Assembly: GCF_037975245.1 (NCBI RefSeq)
Contig: NC_092583.1
Location: forward strand, 2,721,264-2,785,263
DNA length: 64,000 bases
Direction of reading: 5' to 3'
From: Apostichopus japonicus
Taxonomy: Eukaryota > Echinodermata > Holothuroidea > Aspidochirotida > Stichopodidae
This document shows, in pieces, positions 51,501-63,530 of the stretch; positions within the stretch are counted from its first letter, which is position 1; every line of letters starts with the position of its first letter. Position numbers and translations under genes: made by a program. The notes beneath the pieces are model-generated. The model saw nothing but the letters and a program-made list of their open reading frames with translations, was not told the DNA's origin and made no database searches.

Positions 51501-54183
51501 GGAAAAAAATTGTAGTCTATTACTTAATAAAAGGAAATAATTTATACATATTTTTTTTCAGACATTTTCCACTCTAAATTTTATTTTAATGTAATTAATC
51601 AGATGCTGTGGGAAGAATGGCCGACTATTACTTACAGCTACGATCTCTGATCCAACTCCGAAACAGTTTCCCATGTGAGAGTTGACCTAATTTACCTTAA
51701 TCATCTTAATTTTGCAGATTTACTTTCCCGAGACAATTTTTGTCCGACCACTTTTTAAATAAAGAACAGTTATCACAATTTCAAAGCAAGTCTTTGAAGA
51801 GGAAACGTCTTCAGGAAGAAACCATTTGGAGTCTCATAAAAGAGGAGACAGTGCACCCTCCAGCTGGTTCCCTCGTATCAGACAACTCGTCATTGATGGA
51901 GAAGTGTCCTGGCATGGAAGTCCAGGAAGTGTTGAGGCTGCGCCATCTTTTTGAGAAACAGTTACGACTCGAAGAGTTACCCAGGAAACACTTGGTGAGT
52001 GACCTTGTGACCTGAAAATGTCGTAAAATATTGGCCAAACATTGATTATTGTCAATATAATATAATATTAAATAATATAAAAATTATGCAAAATTAAGAG
52101 TTTTGTTCATACAATATATACTTTGCTTCTTGCTCACCTGTCTCCCCAAAGCCTCATCACTCTTCGCTCTACCGTGCCTAGAGTGAAACGGTAACCCTTT
52201 TAGCACTGTAAACCCTCTTCCTGTCAAAGCCCCTCCTTATCATTCTACCACAACAAAGTGCCAAGAATATTCTTGCAGACTTTGGATTTTACCTTCGGAT
52301 CTGCATGTTTTTGGTTCCTTGGGAACCTGGTTTGAGCATCTTCTGCTAACCTAATTCTTTTCTGAATTTTTTTTTCTTATCATATATGTAAGAGTCTTAT
52401 GCCAATTCTTGCATTCCCAGGTAGCTTTGTGTAAGCTGCATTCTCTACTTACCCTTATGCTGCCTTCATCCATGCTTCGTACAAGACTCGCTGGAAAGTG
52501 CTCTGTGCTGCAAGCAATTGATTTTGCCCTGAGGAGAGATGGCTTGATTATGATCGAAGAACAAGACCTGAAAAAGGTGAGAACCTTAAACCATGTGTTT
52601 TGTAAACTGTTTAATCTATTTGGTTGTTTTCTTCGTTTTTGTTTTTTCTGTGTTTGCTTTCAATATTATTTACATGTTAAAGAGGAACATAATCTAAGCA
52701 TTCTGGTGAAATTTGCAGTCAATTCCTATTTACACTGACAAATAATGTTTTGTTTTTTCAAAGGAAAAACAAAACATTATTTATCAGTGTGCAACAATGA
52801 CATCACACCTGTTTGCTCCAAGTTCACTTTTGGTAGGAAAGGTGGCAACATCAACTGTCAATATCTCAAAACTGTAAATAGGAATTGACTGCAAATTTCA
52901 CCAGAATGCGTAGATTATGTTCCTCTGTAACATATCAAAAAGAAAGTTTTACCTGGACTATTCTTTTAATCACTTACTTTGATTGCTTGGATTTTTTCAT
53001 AAAATCAAAGTAGATCGCCTATAAGTATAAAGTGGAAAATATCAATCTGATTTGATAAAAAATCCCAAAATATGAGATATTTAATTATTTATCCTTTGCC
53101 GTTCCACAGTTGTGTTATCAACGAGTGTTTGATACGAGCGATGCATCTCCTGCAACAATGCATGTCTACCTCAACTCTTGGCTGGAGACATCTGCAGTAC
53201 TGAAAGGTAAAGTTTCGTACAGTCAAAGTGCATTTTGGATTGAACAATTCACTTTTCACATTTTGAATTCACGATTTGTTTCCACGTTTACTAGTGTCCG
53301 CGTCGGGTGGGGTCGTGTCACGACACACGCAGGCAGGCAATGTGTGTTAAATACAGCTTGAAAAGAAGATATCAACTCTTTCCAAGTCATAAATACTCAT
53401 TTTAAGATTTATTTCATATTTCCTACATATATATAGTGACACTTTTTTTTTGACTGGCTCATCCAAGAATCTGTCTTTCAAAAAGTTAATGTATTTCTTG
53501 TTTGTTCTACTTGCTGGCTTGACCATTCACACATATATTTGATAGTGCCTTACACTTCTCACAACTCGATAGAGTAGTATATATAATATTGACATAGTAC
53601 CCTGTGTATAGAAGTAGTATACTCTTAAACACTAACCACTTAGTGAATGCACGATGAGAATATTTTCACCGCAAACTGCTGTCGAACTGAAAATAGCCAG
53701 AAGCACTCATCTCTGGATGTTCTTAACTTTGCATAAAACGAAAGCAAGAAGAAAGAATTGTTATATGAAGACTTACGTAAATATTAAGCTAGTAAGAAAA
53801 CATCATTTGACTTGCTTTCAGTTATATATGGGCCTAATTATGAATGTTAAATACAGATCAGGGATTTTTTTCTTGTCAATATTCCATCGCAAAAAGCTCT
53901 TCAAAATGTTCAAATTGCTATACAAGTCCCCAAAAGATGTATTGCATGTTTTGTTTGTACAGAGGAACCACAATATTTTGTGATGAAATTCTTTGAAAAT
54001 ATTTTGAGATGAATTTCAAAACCTTCAAAACTGTTACACCAAAATTTGAATAGCTAATTTTTCCCTGTAGATGAATTGACTATAAACAACCATCTCTATT
54101 TTCATTGTTTTTTTCTTCTTCTTTTGTTAGATTCTGAACAGTCGTTATATCTTCATCTTCCATTGTTTAAGAAGCAGTTATAG
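48350..54183 (+). CDS. LETMD1: LETM1 domain-containing protein 1-like (whole gene)
   Basis: Eight exons join in frame into 383 residues (human LETMD1 about 360): 48350-48516, 49038-49240, 49650-49765, 50695-50777, 51718-51994, 52421-52576, 53110-53206, 54131-54183. The first 50 residues have many Arg/Lys and no acidic residue, a mitochondrial presequence. One hydrophobic segment (MIVTWLPFAFYVMLPLI, about 173-190) is followed by FPRQFLSDHF, matching FPRQLLIRHF of LETMD1, then a LETM1-type ribosome-binding-like helical region. LETMD1 is a mitochondrial inner-membrane protein needed for matrix structure and respiration. Unlike LETM1 it has no EF-hand or long C-terminal coiled coil, which is why LETMD1 is preferred. 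Confidence 0.9.
49038..49240 (+). CDS. LETMD1: LETMD1 exon 2 (residues 56-124)
   Basis: WAIVRLVQKGGELSEKILYR then PKLHGLYRQFIDG corresponds to the human FPRFYVLYTIFMKG region before the membrane segment. The acceptor is TTTCAACAG and the donor GATG|GTAAGT, phase 1. Confidence 0.85.
49650..49765 (+). CDS. LETMD1: LETMD1 exon 3 (residues 124-162)
   Basis: GKAFITDVRFVYRLRGRMRE then LTLQDLPWRDIYIKDK matches the human LPYREMEHLRQFRQD block. The acceptor is GTTTCTGCAG and the donor CAAG|GTACGT, phase 0. Confidence 0.88.
50695..50777 (+). CDS. LETMD1: LETMD1 exon 4, membrane segment (residues 163-190)
   Basis: VTRDMGKVIPTMIVTWLPFA then FYVMLPL forms the single transmembrane helix with its preceding DVTK-like motif. 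The acceptor is GTATTAACAG and the donor CTCAT|GTGAGT, phase 2. Confidence 0.9.
51718..51994 (+). CDS. LETMD1: LETMD1 exon 5 (residues 190-282)
   Basis: IFTFPRQFLSDHFLNKEQLS begins right after the membrane and matches the most conserved LETMD1/LETM1 motif. The charged helices end in LEELPRKHL. The acceptor is AATTTTGCAG and the donor TTG|GTGAGT, phase 0. Confidence 0.9.
52421..52576 (+). CDS. LETMD1: LETMD1 exon 6 (residues 283-334)
   Basis: VALCKLHSLLTLMLPSSMLR then TRLAGKCSVLQAIDFALRRD resembles the human segment LPPPLLRHRL...IHQLDKAL. The acceptor is GCATTCCCAG and the donor AAAAAG|GTGAGA, phase 0. Confidence 0.9.
52674..52933. mobile_element. MITE with 62 bp inverted repeats, LETMD1 intron 6
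   Basis: The left arm 52674-52737 (AAGAGGAACATAATCTAAGC ... CAATTCCTATTTACA) pairs with 52872-52933 with about three mismatches. Inside, a second perfect-like hairpin (AAATAATGTTTTGTTTTTTC / GAAAAACAAAACATTATTT, about 52739-52786) is present. There is no coding capacity. A diverged relative is at 36825-37130. Confidence 0.85.
53110..53206 (+). CDS. LETMD1: LETMD1 exon 7 (residues 335-367)
   Basis: LCYQRVFDTSDASPATMHVY then LNSWLETSAVLK, aligned with human ACYLRGLNSTH...LGEWLQIS. The acceptor is GTTCCACAG and the donor GAAAG|GTAAAG, phase 1. Confidence 0.9.
54131..54183 (+). CDS. LETMD1: LETMD1 exon 8, C-terminus (residues 367-383)
   Basis: DSEQSLYLHLPLFKKQL and TAG follow acceptor CTTTTGTTAG in phase 1, comparable to EAELSLLLHNVVLLST near the human C-terminus. 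Confidence 0.82.
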
Positions 54184-55138
54184 ATGTGACAAAACTCTTG
54201 GGGTATAGGCTCTCCTTGGATCGGATGATTTACTGGGCCCAGTGTGCTGAAGGGTTCCACTAGTGGAACATTTCTAAATGTACAGTACCAGTTTAAATGA
54301 TCGCACAAAAGCAGACACCCCAACACACTATGGGAGTAACCATTTAACCCAATGCAGAAAATCTTTATGTCTAACAAAATTTGATGAAATGTTTGGTTTT
54401 GGAAATTCGTGACTTTTATTGGTAAATTTCATCATCGTACCTGTTGCGATATTTTTTGGTGGAAAAATGAATCTAATCAGAGGATACTACTAGGTACATA
54501 ACCTCCCTACCTTCTCTTGAACAGTGAGTTAGATAAATTCAAACTGTTCCAATTCAATAAAAAAAAGGGCAAGTTAACGGTGGTGGATGGTATCAGGGTT
54601 TAGACTTGACACATAGCATGCATATAAAATTTACCTCCTGTACAATGCTGGTAATATTCATGGGTTCAATTTTTTAGGATGTATGTGGTAATTTAAGTGC
54701 CACCTTGAAATAAGGTATATTAACTTAAATATTAGGTGTCCAAGAGCACTTTTCATCTACCTTCTACTTTCTTCAAGGGTCTAAATCTGCATGATATCAT
54801 GATATCTGCATGATATTTGCATGTTTATCGTAGCCTCAGTCCGTACCGCATTATATCTCGTTGCAATTTGCTTTATATTCATAGTACTTCCATTTTAACC
54901 TTAAAAAGGTTAAATATCTTTTTCTTACTTTTTGCTTTTTGAAAGCATGTTATCAATTTGAAAAAAAATGCAGTTTCATATGAAACAAGAAGTCTTATGA
55001 ATGTTTATATACAGTATCAATATAAATTACTGTTTGAAAACAAAATATAATTTCTTTTTTTTTTCTGGGTTTTTTTTTCTGGCTATTACATCTTGTAATC
55101 TATAAAAGATCTTTTCTTATCAACATTAATTCAATAAG
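54184..55138 (+). other. LETMD1 3' region
   Basis: AT-rich, without coding frames; would be 3' UTR of the exon 8 form and intron of the possible alternative form ending at 55251. Confidence 0.5.
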
Positions 55139-55251
55139 GTTTGCCAATGAGGAGTAACATCAGAAATATGCTGATGGATATTACCACAGTTGACGTGGAA
55201 CAATTCAACAAGTTCTTCAACGACAACATTCCATTATTATTAAAACACTAG
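55139..55251 (+). CDS. Possible alternative last exon of LETMD1
   Basis: After an acceptor-like CAATAAG at 55138, a phase 1 frame of 37 codons runs to TAG: LPMRSNIRNMLMDITTVDVE then FNKFFNDNIPLLLKH. The entry phase matches the exon 7 donor. The polypyrimidine tract (CTTTTCTTAT) is distant and the peptide is not recognised, so this could equally belong to another transcript or be chance. Confidence 0.35.
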
Positions 55252-58200
55252 CAATAATGTAACTCGATATCAATGAAAAAGAAAACACAAACATTGTATA
55301 TAAGATGATTTATTTTATTTTCTTGTAAATTTTTTCTCATATGCATCTCACACTTTGACACTATGAACTACTACACAGAAATACAACCAACGTATACTGA
55401 AATAAGAAATCGACTTCTTCCTTCAATATGAGAAAGAAAGTCTTCATATTTGGTCTATGACTAGGTATTACATAAAAGCCGCTAGTAGAAGAGGGAACTT
55501 CAATACACAGATAAAAATTGTGAATGTGTACAAGAGACAATCCCGTTTTTATCAGAAATGTTTTCTAATAAATATTATCAGTCCGCAGAAGTGGCGTTTA
55601 TATAAAATGTGAAAATAAATAACGGTCAGCGCATACGACTATGGACTCTAAATCGGAAAATTAATACACTCCCGGACCAAACTTCTCTGAAATGAGATGG
55701 TTTACTCGGTGCAGAAACCATTTGAAAACGAATCAAAACTTGGACAAGCTTCTTTCAAAAGTCCTTGCAAGTTTGTTTTCTGCGATTGTACAGAATGCAA
55801 AGTGTTAATATGTCTTGTACACCTTGTAATATTATGTGATGAAACAAATCATAAATAATCAAAAATGTTGCGGAACAAGGGTTATCCGTTTTCTAAAACA
55901 ACACATTGAGAGGTTTTAAAACAGAAAACGACTGGATTTACTAGAATTAGAGATTAAAAATGACAACATTTATGTAACGCAAGGACTAACATGAATATTA
56001 ACTTAAGAATCGATCTGGACGTCAGATTAAATATTTCAAACCGAGGTTAACTTTGGCAGGAGTGAGAAAAAAATTACTTCAGAGATACTGTGAAAAATGA
56101 AAAGCCTCTCTTGAAATGTTCCTTTAAATACTCTTCCTAGTCAGAGATAACATAAAGCTTCATTTAAAATAGAAAATAACGAGTTGGTCGGAGGGGTTTA
56201 TATATAAAAAAGAGACAGTTAGCAGATGTCACTTAAGAAGGTGGAAATCTAAACTAATTTTTGCAGTGTCATCAAATAACAGGAGAACTGCAATGTTGTG
56301 ATGCTAAGCTAGAACTACTCACTCATAACTCTGATGTTAGGTGCTGAAATTTAAAGTGACCAAACAACTTTTGTTTTGTAGTAAACAATTTTTGTTTACA
56401 AAACAAGTTTTGTAGTAAACAATGTTCATACACAACACATGTGTGTGTATGTGCATGTGTGTATATATATGTATATATATTTGAAATTGTTGGGAGTTGG
56501 AAAATGTTGATGCATCTATCCAGTCAAGTTTGTGTAAAACAATAACATTAGTAATAAAGCTTGCTTACATATCTAGCGAGCCAAGCCTGGGTAAAAGTCT
56601 AGCCATTAAACACAACAGTGGGTGAAGTATGCACCCGAGGAAACATGGCTAAACAGACAACAATATTAGCAACCTGGGTAAACAGCTAGCTAACAGTGAG
56701 TGATTTTATGTATCTTAAAAGTTCCTGGTAGCTTTCATGTTACCAGGAAAAGGCTGTAATATGCTGCTAGCATAAGCCACAGTGACTTTTAATCAAATTG
56801 TAGCTTCATAATTTAATGAGATGGATAAGCTAAAGAATTTTTTTTTTTAAAACAAACAAAAATCTACCCAATGGCAATGTCCTGGATGGGTTTTCTGACT
56901 GGATTACAGCCCATTCACAGTGATGAACCACTACAAATGCTGAAACTGCTGAACATGAAATCATGGCTTTCAGGATTTCACACAATATCTGACAAAAAAC
57001 ATACAAAAATACATAAAACATATTGAAATAAAGTACAGAACCTCTTGGTATTTTTGTTTTTTGCACACAAGGTTTTTAAGCCTACACACAATGCTGAACA
57101 ATTAAATTAATATAACAGTTAAAAATAAAATGATAAAGAAAAAATGGTATTTAGCATGATCGATAAACCTCTGAGAAAAAGAGTAACAAACATACAATGT
57201 AGCACACAGATTGTATCTCCTTCACAATACCAGCTTGTGTAAAAAAGTTGGCATCTATAACAAATTTTGGATAAAAAATTGTAATTTCAGACATTTTCTA
57301 GATTCTAGAGAAATATTGAAGTGAAACATACAACGACAGATATAAAAAAAAACGATAGATGTCTAGCGTTCTAAAAAAAACAACATTGATTTACTGTTCA
57401 CGATATTATTCGGATAGAAGAATCAGAATTTGTTGCTTCAACTATGATTTAGAGTAAAAAGTTTTTTTTCTTTTCTTTTTTCAATCAACTCTCTGACTGA
57501 AAATGGAAAAAAAAAACTCTATAATGGTGGGGACAGAAAATTGGTCCCAGATAGAAACAGAAGTTGATTAAATGGATCTCTTTTTATCTGACCACCTCCT
57601 TTTCTGTATTTATAAACTTGATTCAACTTGCACTGTGGCTTTGTACTCAAAGTAACTGAGATGTTTCGTTTTTAACAGTGGCAAGATAAAACATATTATT
57701 ACAACAGGCCTCTAACAAGGCTTTAACCCAGCAAGATGTAAAAAGTGAATTCATTATATCCGAAAGTCCTGAATCGTAAGAATAAACAAGAGTCTGTTTG
57801 GCAATGAATGCATTACTTATTCCTCAAATTTTTGTCACCTTTTTTGCTCAAGTGTTTAATAGTCTTTTAACTTTGAATTTCTTGAACATTAAAAAACTAG
57901 TGTCTTTTCAGAATACAACTTTTTTTAATTTTGTTTTCAAATTCTGTTTACTTTGTTCAAAAGACTATGTCAGCTTAAGACTAATGCAGATTATTGGACA
58001 ACTTGAACAACTGTAAACTTTGGTGAAAATCTAGCCTATATAATGATCCAAAACAACCATTACCTTCACCTTTAGAATGTAAACAATTGGGTAAGATGAA
58101 TAGCACATCTTCCTCAACATTTCAGACACAACCACTTTCAAAAGACGTCCGGGAAAGGAAGCGCCGCTTCATTCATTGTACGATGTCATAATGCCACTAG

Positions 58201-58879
58201 GAGTTGAAACTCTTCTACTTCCAACTGTGTATCATTTATGTTTCCATTGTTTATGAGTGACAGCTAAAGAGCTTCTCACTGAAAGCAATAACAGTATTTA
58301 GTTAAACAAAGAACATTATTCTTCTAGCACCAATATATAGAAACTACCAACTCTGTCAATAACTTAAAAAAAAAAAGAAAACTTTAAGCACAAGTTAATA
58401 TGTGATGATTTCAAACTTGTTTAAGTCTTCATCTATCTTTACTGCACACACATAAAGAGCAAAAATAAATATCTTTTGAAAACACAATTTCTATGTTTCA
58501 CAGCCAATTGCTGGAATAGGAAGGCGAAGGAGGGGGTGGCTTAGAATAACTCCTTTTTTTCCCTTCCAAATAAGACAATGGTAATGGTTAGAGTCACTTC
58601 TACAATAATGTTTTTTAATTTTGTTAATTATCTGAATGAAAGAAAACTGCATTAGTATCTAAAGCAATACCAAGGTACTATGCAATTGTCCCTACAAATG
58701 GCAAGTGTTGAAATAATAAATACAAGCAAGAAGACAATAAATAGCAAGAATAAACAGAAACATCGCAACAGAGTTTTGACGGTTGGCAAAAATATAAATC
58801 CCCCCCCCCAATAAAAATAAATATAACTTTTACAGGGGAGAGAGAAAACTAATATTTCCTACTCTTCCCATATGGATGA
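55252..58879. other. Non-coding AT-rich interval
   Basis: No coding frame with credible splice sites. It contains a TG/TA microsatellite (about 56436-56481) and a small repeat of TTTTGTAGTAAACAAT (56376 and 56409). The right part is probably the 3' UTR of the minus-strand gene ending at 58880. Confidence 0.55.
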
Positions 58880-58981
58880 TTATAAAACAACCTCTACTAA
58901 GTTGAAATTCTGCTTTCCAGAATATCGACTTGGGGGGAGGATATTATCGCAGAAATGCTCCCGTAACTCGTCTCTCATTCG
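58880..58981 (-). CDS. Last exon of an unidentified minus-strand gene
   Basis: A good acceptor (TGTTTCATTGCAG) is followed by 34 codons to TAA, phase 0: RMRDELREHFCDNILPPSRY then SGKQNFNLVEVVL. The helical charged start and conserved-looking NILPPS suggest a real C-terminus. The family was not recognised, and the upstream exons were not established. Confidence 0.5.
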   Translation of the reverse strand, partial: RMRDELREHFCDNILPPSRYSGKQNFNLVEVVL

Positions 58982-60059
58982 CTGCAATGAAACACACAAC
59001 ATATTAAGCGAAATCGATACGATTACTGATACTTTCAAAACGTTATGATGAACACTTATAATTATCAACATATTCACATAATACTGTAGAATGTTTAATG
59101 ATTTTAAAGCAAACAATAAATGTGGGAAAACATTAATGTAGTTGATGAAGGTTACAGAGGTCGCAACTACCCTTCTTCCGACATAACGTTGGTAAAAGAG
59201 CATTGTTGAGATGTTCTCACAAAAATCTCGCAAAAATCTGATCATGTTGATTACTGATTGACCACTTTACGATGATTTATCTTTCAAGACAATACTGAGT
59301 ATGTTGCAAGAGGTCTCTTCCTGACAAATAAATTTATACAAAACTATTCATTTCCAACAAAAAAAAGAGTAGGAAAAAACAAAAAATTTGTGCATGGGAA
59401 GGATGTCCCAAATTAGATTACTTTTTACTGACCACTGCTGTAATAAGAGACAAAAGATTTCAGCACCATATTCATGACTAAAACAATTAGACTTGTTACC
59501 AGTTCTTAAACACTGTACAACGACATATAGATGACGGAAAAAGAAGATTTCGGCACTTTACAGACGAAATCGACTTGATGTTGAAATGCGGATAAACCAA
59601 TGAAATATCATCATAAATGTAGGGTGCATTTTTCAAATATTTAACAAGCTACAGGTATGACTTCACAATTCCTTTTTTTCCCCTTTCAATTTGTGATAGA
59701 CTTTTTGGAATTTTCAGCCTCAGTGGGGTACTGTTTAAAATGGCAGAAAGATGCAAGTGCCTTTTTCTTCCAAGTGGTGGATGGCAAGATTTATCCAGTT
59801 TAATAGCCTGACCTTTTTGAGGCATCCATGGTTATTCTCTCGTTTAGTAGATACCATGTTATATCACATTCCTACATACTCTAGAATCAAGACTAAAAAC
59901 GGCATATTTTCCAATGAACGACAACGACAAGATTCTTTTCGTAACTGATTTTCAAGAAGTCGTGCATTAACGATACATAACGCAAGTAAGAGAAAAATGA
60001 AATTAAAAATTGAAAATCAATTTCAAACAGGTAACATTTTAGTTTGGTTTTGAGTTATG

Positions 60060-60310
60060 GGAAGAAGAACGACGAATATCACTGAGGATATTGTTCCAAA
60101 GACGGGGAGCGGCATTTGAAAAAGCTCTTAGACCGTAAGTACTGGTTCGAACAACCACAAGAGATCTTGGAAAGATTGGCAAGATCACACGAGAAAGGGA
60201 CACAAGGATTGACTAGTTCGGTTAGATAGTCAGACGTCATGAAGTTGAGAACCTTATAAGTGAGGATGGTATTCAACTGGTATTAACCAATGAAGATCTT
60301 GAAGAGCCGA
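60060..60310 (-). mobile_element. LINE reverse-transcriptase C-terminal remnant
   Basis: The minus strand reads, with frameshifts, LTYKVLNFMTSDYLTELVNP, then LRSKSFF in one frame and GLRAFSNAAPRLWNNI in the neighbouring one. This is the familiar tail of CR1/Jockey-type ORF2 proteins (HWLPV...YK.LN...YL.ELV...R.FS.AAP.LWN.LP). Frameshifts and stops show it is dead. Confidence 0.7.
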
Positions 60311-61835
60311 TGTGATTTGCTCTTGTTTTTTCGTGTGAGGGGAGACGAAACAAGCTGCAGAATCTTGTCTTCGCCGAAGTCTCGAGATATCTATTGGTGG
60401 TAAACCGATGAGATCTTATTTTAATTATCCAGCCTGGATGTTACAAATGATGGTTGGGTTTTGCCTCTCGTTTATGATAAATTGATGGCACTTCCTGTAC
60501 ATAGTTTGTCATCGTATTCGATAACACATCGACGATAGAAATATCTACCGGCTTCATGTAGTGAGTATTTCTTTTCCGAAACAGAGTAATCTGGAAATCC
60601 TTCAATATTTAATGTTCAAACACATGTTGTGTTGCTAGCATATGAAGATATGTTATTAGGAATAGTTAAGTGCTGACTTCAGGCTGTGCATTCAAATTTG
60701 GAGTATTTATAGATGCAAATATTCATGAGTTTTCATTATCGGAAATCAGAAAGCCAACAAAAAACTGGGCAGGTGGTTGTCTAGATGATTACTACGGCAA
60801 CCAATGACATCACCATGGTGAAAGGCCTACTTTATATGTTATATTATTTTATTTTAGCAATCCACCTGCCAATTTCAAACTAGGAGATAAGGGGTGGGGG
60901 AGGGGTAGAGAGTTTCATATAGAGCTAAAAAAAACAGTACTGCATCCTAAACAGACAAAAATCAAGACTGTTTTCAACTGAAAATGAAAAATTTCACAGT
61001 ATTTTTTTTTACACTCATGATTCGAGAGCATTTCTAGACAACTAAAGACGAAAGTAATTTTTCTCGCAAACAGACCAGAAATGAGCAATTTTTTTATTTC
61101 AAGGGGATCAATCAATTTGACAAGTCAAAAGTTGATATGATCTCCAATTTTGGGTGGTTGCACATTGCCAGCTGGTTATTACTATCAACGACAACATATA
61201 CACTGATTGTCTCCACTCATGATTACCTATCTGATCTTAATTAACTCCTTGATAACCTCTCTTCGTTAATTACCTATTTCAATGATTACCTCTTTCCTTC
61301 CACTTTTTAAGTTGTACTTATATGACTTGGCTTTGTAACTGTGTGTCATTTCGACAACAATAATGCCTGTAGTTTTCCTTCATTTTTTGGATGGCCCTTC
61401 AAATGTCAAAGGGATCAACATGGCTACAATAATTTGGATGATCCTCATTAATGATCTAATGACCATTCATGATATACAGAACTATTTTGTGTCGCACAGA
61501 TTTCCTGGTTTTGCTTCGAAATTTTTTGTAGTATTTACCAAAATTGCGGTGTCCCTTATGCTCGTTTCAAGTATTGTTGCTTTAGCAGGAGAGTCCAAAA
61601 TGAACTATTTAAGTGATGATGAGAATACAAAATAGTATTGGGTGAAATTAAGTAATTTAAACGAGCACAAACAAACCCAAATAGACTTTGCTAAGGAAAC
61701 TAACACAGGAAAGAACCTGTGCAGAATAACCAAACATAGAAAAAAAACCAGTGCTAGACTGACACCCCCAGTCCCCTAACAACGTGACTGTGGCCATGTA
61801 ACCATGACAACATTTTATATATAGAGCAGTACAGC

Positions 61836-61945
<110 letters not shown>

Positions 61946-62084
61946 AGCATATATATATATACATATAAATTTATTTATATTTATTATAATCAATATTATA
62001 ACTATAACCAATATTATAATTATATGAACAATTATAAAATAAATTATAATATAAGTTATTATAATAAAATATAATAAAAACAGT

Positions 62085-62224
62085 AGCTGCAGCACTTCCT
62101 CTCTGAAATTGTGAAAATGGTTTAAAATTTTTCTCTGGATTTACTTCAACATACTGGTATGGAATGTTATTGTCCAACAAGGTGCTAATGAGCCTCACCA
62201 GTGTCATGACGATACAACTTCTAC
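62085..62224 (-). CDS. Candidate exon, unidentified gene
   Basis: The minus-strand frame reads [20 protein letters not shown] then [20 protein letters not shown] and ends in RGSAAAT. The composition is protein-like, unlike the AT-rich surroundings. An acceptor-like CAAG lies at 62225, but no strong donor is seen, so the right-hand coordinate is approximate. PYQYVEVNP faintly recalls thioredoxin-fold proteins, but no CxxC is present. It may belong with the exon at 58880-58981. Confidence 0.3.
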
Positions 62225-62738
62225 CTTGAATCATAAATGCAAAACTTAGCTACCTAAAAATATTCATGTTTTATGAAATTTATGCTCTAAATTTATGCTT
62301 TAAAATTGTTGTAGAGTGAGTGAGGCTTTGAGAATTTTAGGTGAACACTTGATGGAAAAAAGAAAGAAGGAAATTTGGTGGAGGAAAAAAAAAAAAAATT
62401 CAAAACTTTGAGATTCTAGATAGACAGATTAATCTAGACAGAATAACACCAAGAATGAACTATGATGCACTTTGATGGGTTTCGAACGTGTCAGTGTAGT
62501 GAAGGAATTAAAAACAAGGTTGAGATATTTATTTTTCGAGGTTAATACTTAGAAGCTAAAGAAGAATCTTTGGGCAATCTGAGCTGGCAAAGTGAGACCT
62601 TGTAAAAAGACTTATCTTAAAACCACAGAAGGTGCCTCACATTCTAGGCATTCCAGACGTAGTATTGGCAATATGTAAATGAGATGTTAATGAGATGTAA
62701 ATGAGATGTGATCACGCTGCAGCAATCCAGCTGTAATT

Positions 62739-62802
62739 TCAGTTGTCCATGTTACAATCGACTGGCAAGTAAGGCATGATGAAAGTTGGCACATGATTAA
62801 AC
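62739..62802 (-). CDS. Candidate short terminal exon, unidentified
   Basis: A very good acceptor (ATTTTATTTTTGCAG) leads in phase 2 to FNHVPTFIMPYLPVDCNMDN and TGA. The peptide looks like a real C-terminus, but the length is too small to exclude chance. Confidence 0.25.
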
Positions 62803-63293
62803 CTGCAAAAATAAAATATGAATTAAAAAATTAAAAACATTAAAAACAAATGAAAATTATTATAACAGATGCCCCATACAAAAATACCACCAGCATAAAT
62901 GTGCATCACTTACAGTAATTTAGTATATGAATGTCTATTATCCTTATCTAATACAGACAAAACCTTGAAAAGCTTACAGACTCAGCCACGACCAATTTTG
63001 TCTCGCTTGAGTGTGTGGTACCATCACACTGTAGCAAAATTTATGTATGTTTCTACACATAATGGGATTTACCAGTTACAGAAAACAGTTGAAAAATGTT
63101 AAGAGAAAATATGATGCTACTAATGGATGAAAGGGACAAAAACCATTTGAATTTAGGGAGATAACTACTGATATGCCCTGTGGCACATTAACTGTTACAG
63201 TATATACAGCACACAAGTGAACAAATATTAGATCAAATACTGATTCCAACAGTATGAATTTTTGCCTGTGTAAGGCATCATGTCTATAGTAGG

Positions 63294-63417
63294 ATGCTAA
63301 GGGAGGGGGCTGGGGGGGGCTGCAGCATCATGCAGCCAGGCTGCACGGGACATCATAGAGTCCTGTGCAGCCTGGCTGCATGATGCTGCAGCCCCCCTCC
63401 CTCCTCCCTTAGCATTA
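63294..63417. repeat. Large GC-rich palindrome
   Basis: The arms 63294-63350 and 63361-63417 are near-perfect inverted copies (core GGCTGCAGCATCATGCAGCC continuing AGGCTGCAC) around a 10-base loop. The right-hand arm continues into sequence shared with 19500-19680 (repeat family 2). Confidence 0.85.
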
Positions 63418-63530
63418 GTTTGCGCTGTGCAGTTTCACACGACAGCCATTGCTGGTCATCAAGATAATCTCTATTCTTTGATACTGATTGAGGCTGGCTG
63501 CAGAGGATATTGCAGCTGCTGCAGCTTTTC
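63418..63530 (+). repeat. Dispersed repeat family 2, copy 2
   Basis: Contains GCTGTGCAGTTTCACAC, GGCTGCAGAGGATATTGCAG and CTGCTGCAGC in the same order as 19500-19680. Confidence 0.5.

Larger units (their letters stand above)
48517..52420 (+). other. LETMD1 introns 1-5
   Basis: Ordinary AT-rich introns between the listed exons. Intron 1 contains a curious 83-codon frame at 48719-48970 with a repeated YLPxH-type peptide. No RNA gene or transposon with recognisable ends was found. Confidence 0.65.

Noticed and set aside
53654-53983. 109-codon plus-strand frame in LETMD1 intron 7
   Set aside because: Low-complexity basic/aromatic composition, no acceptor or donor in phase, and exons 7 and 8 already join correctly without it.
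61363-61635. 90-codon hydrophobic plus-strand frame
   Set aside because: No family resemblance and no supporting splice or promoter signals.
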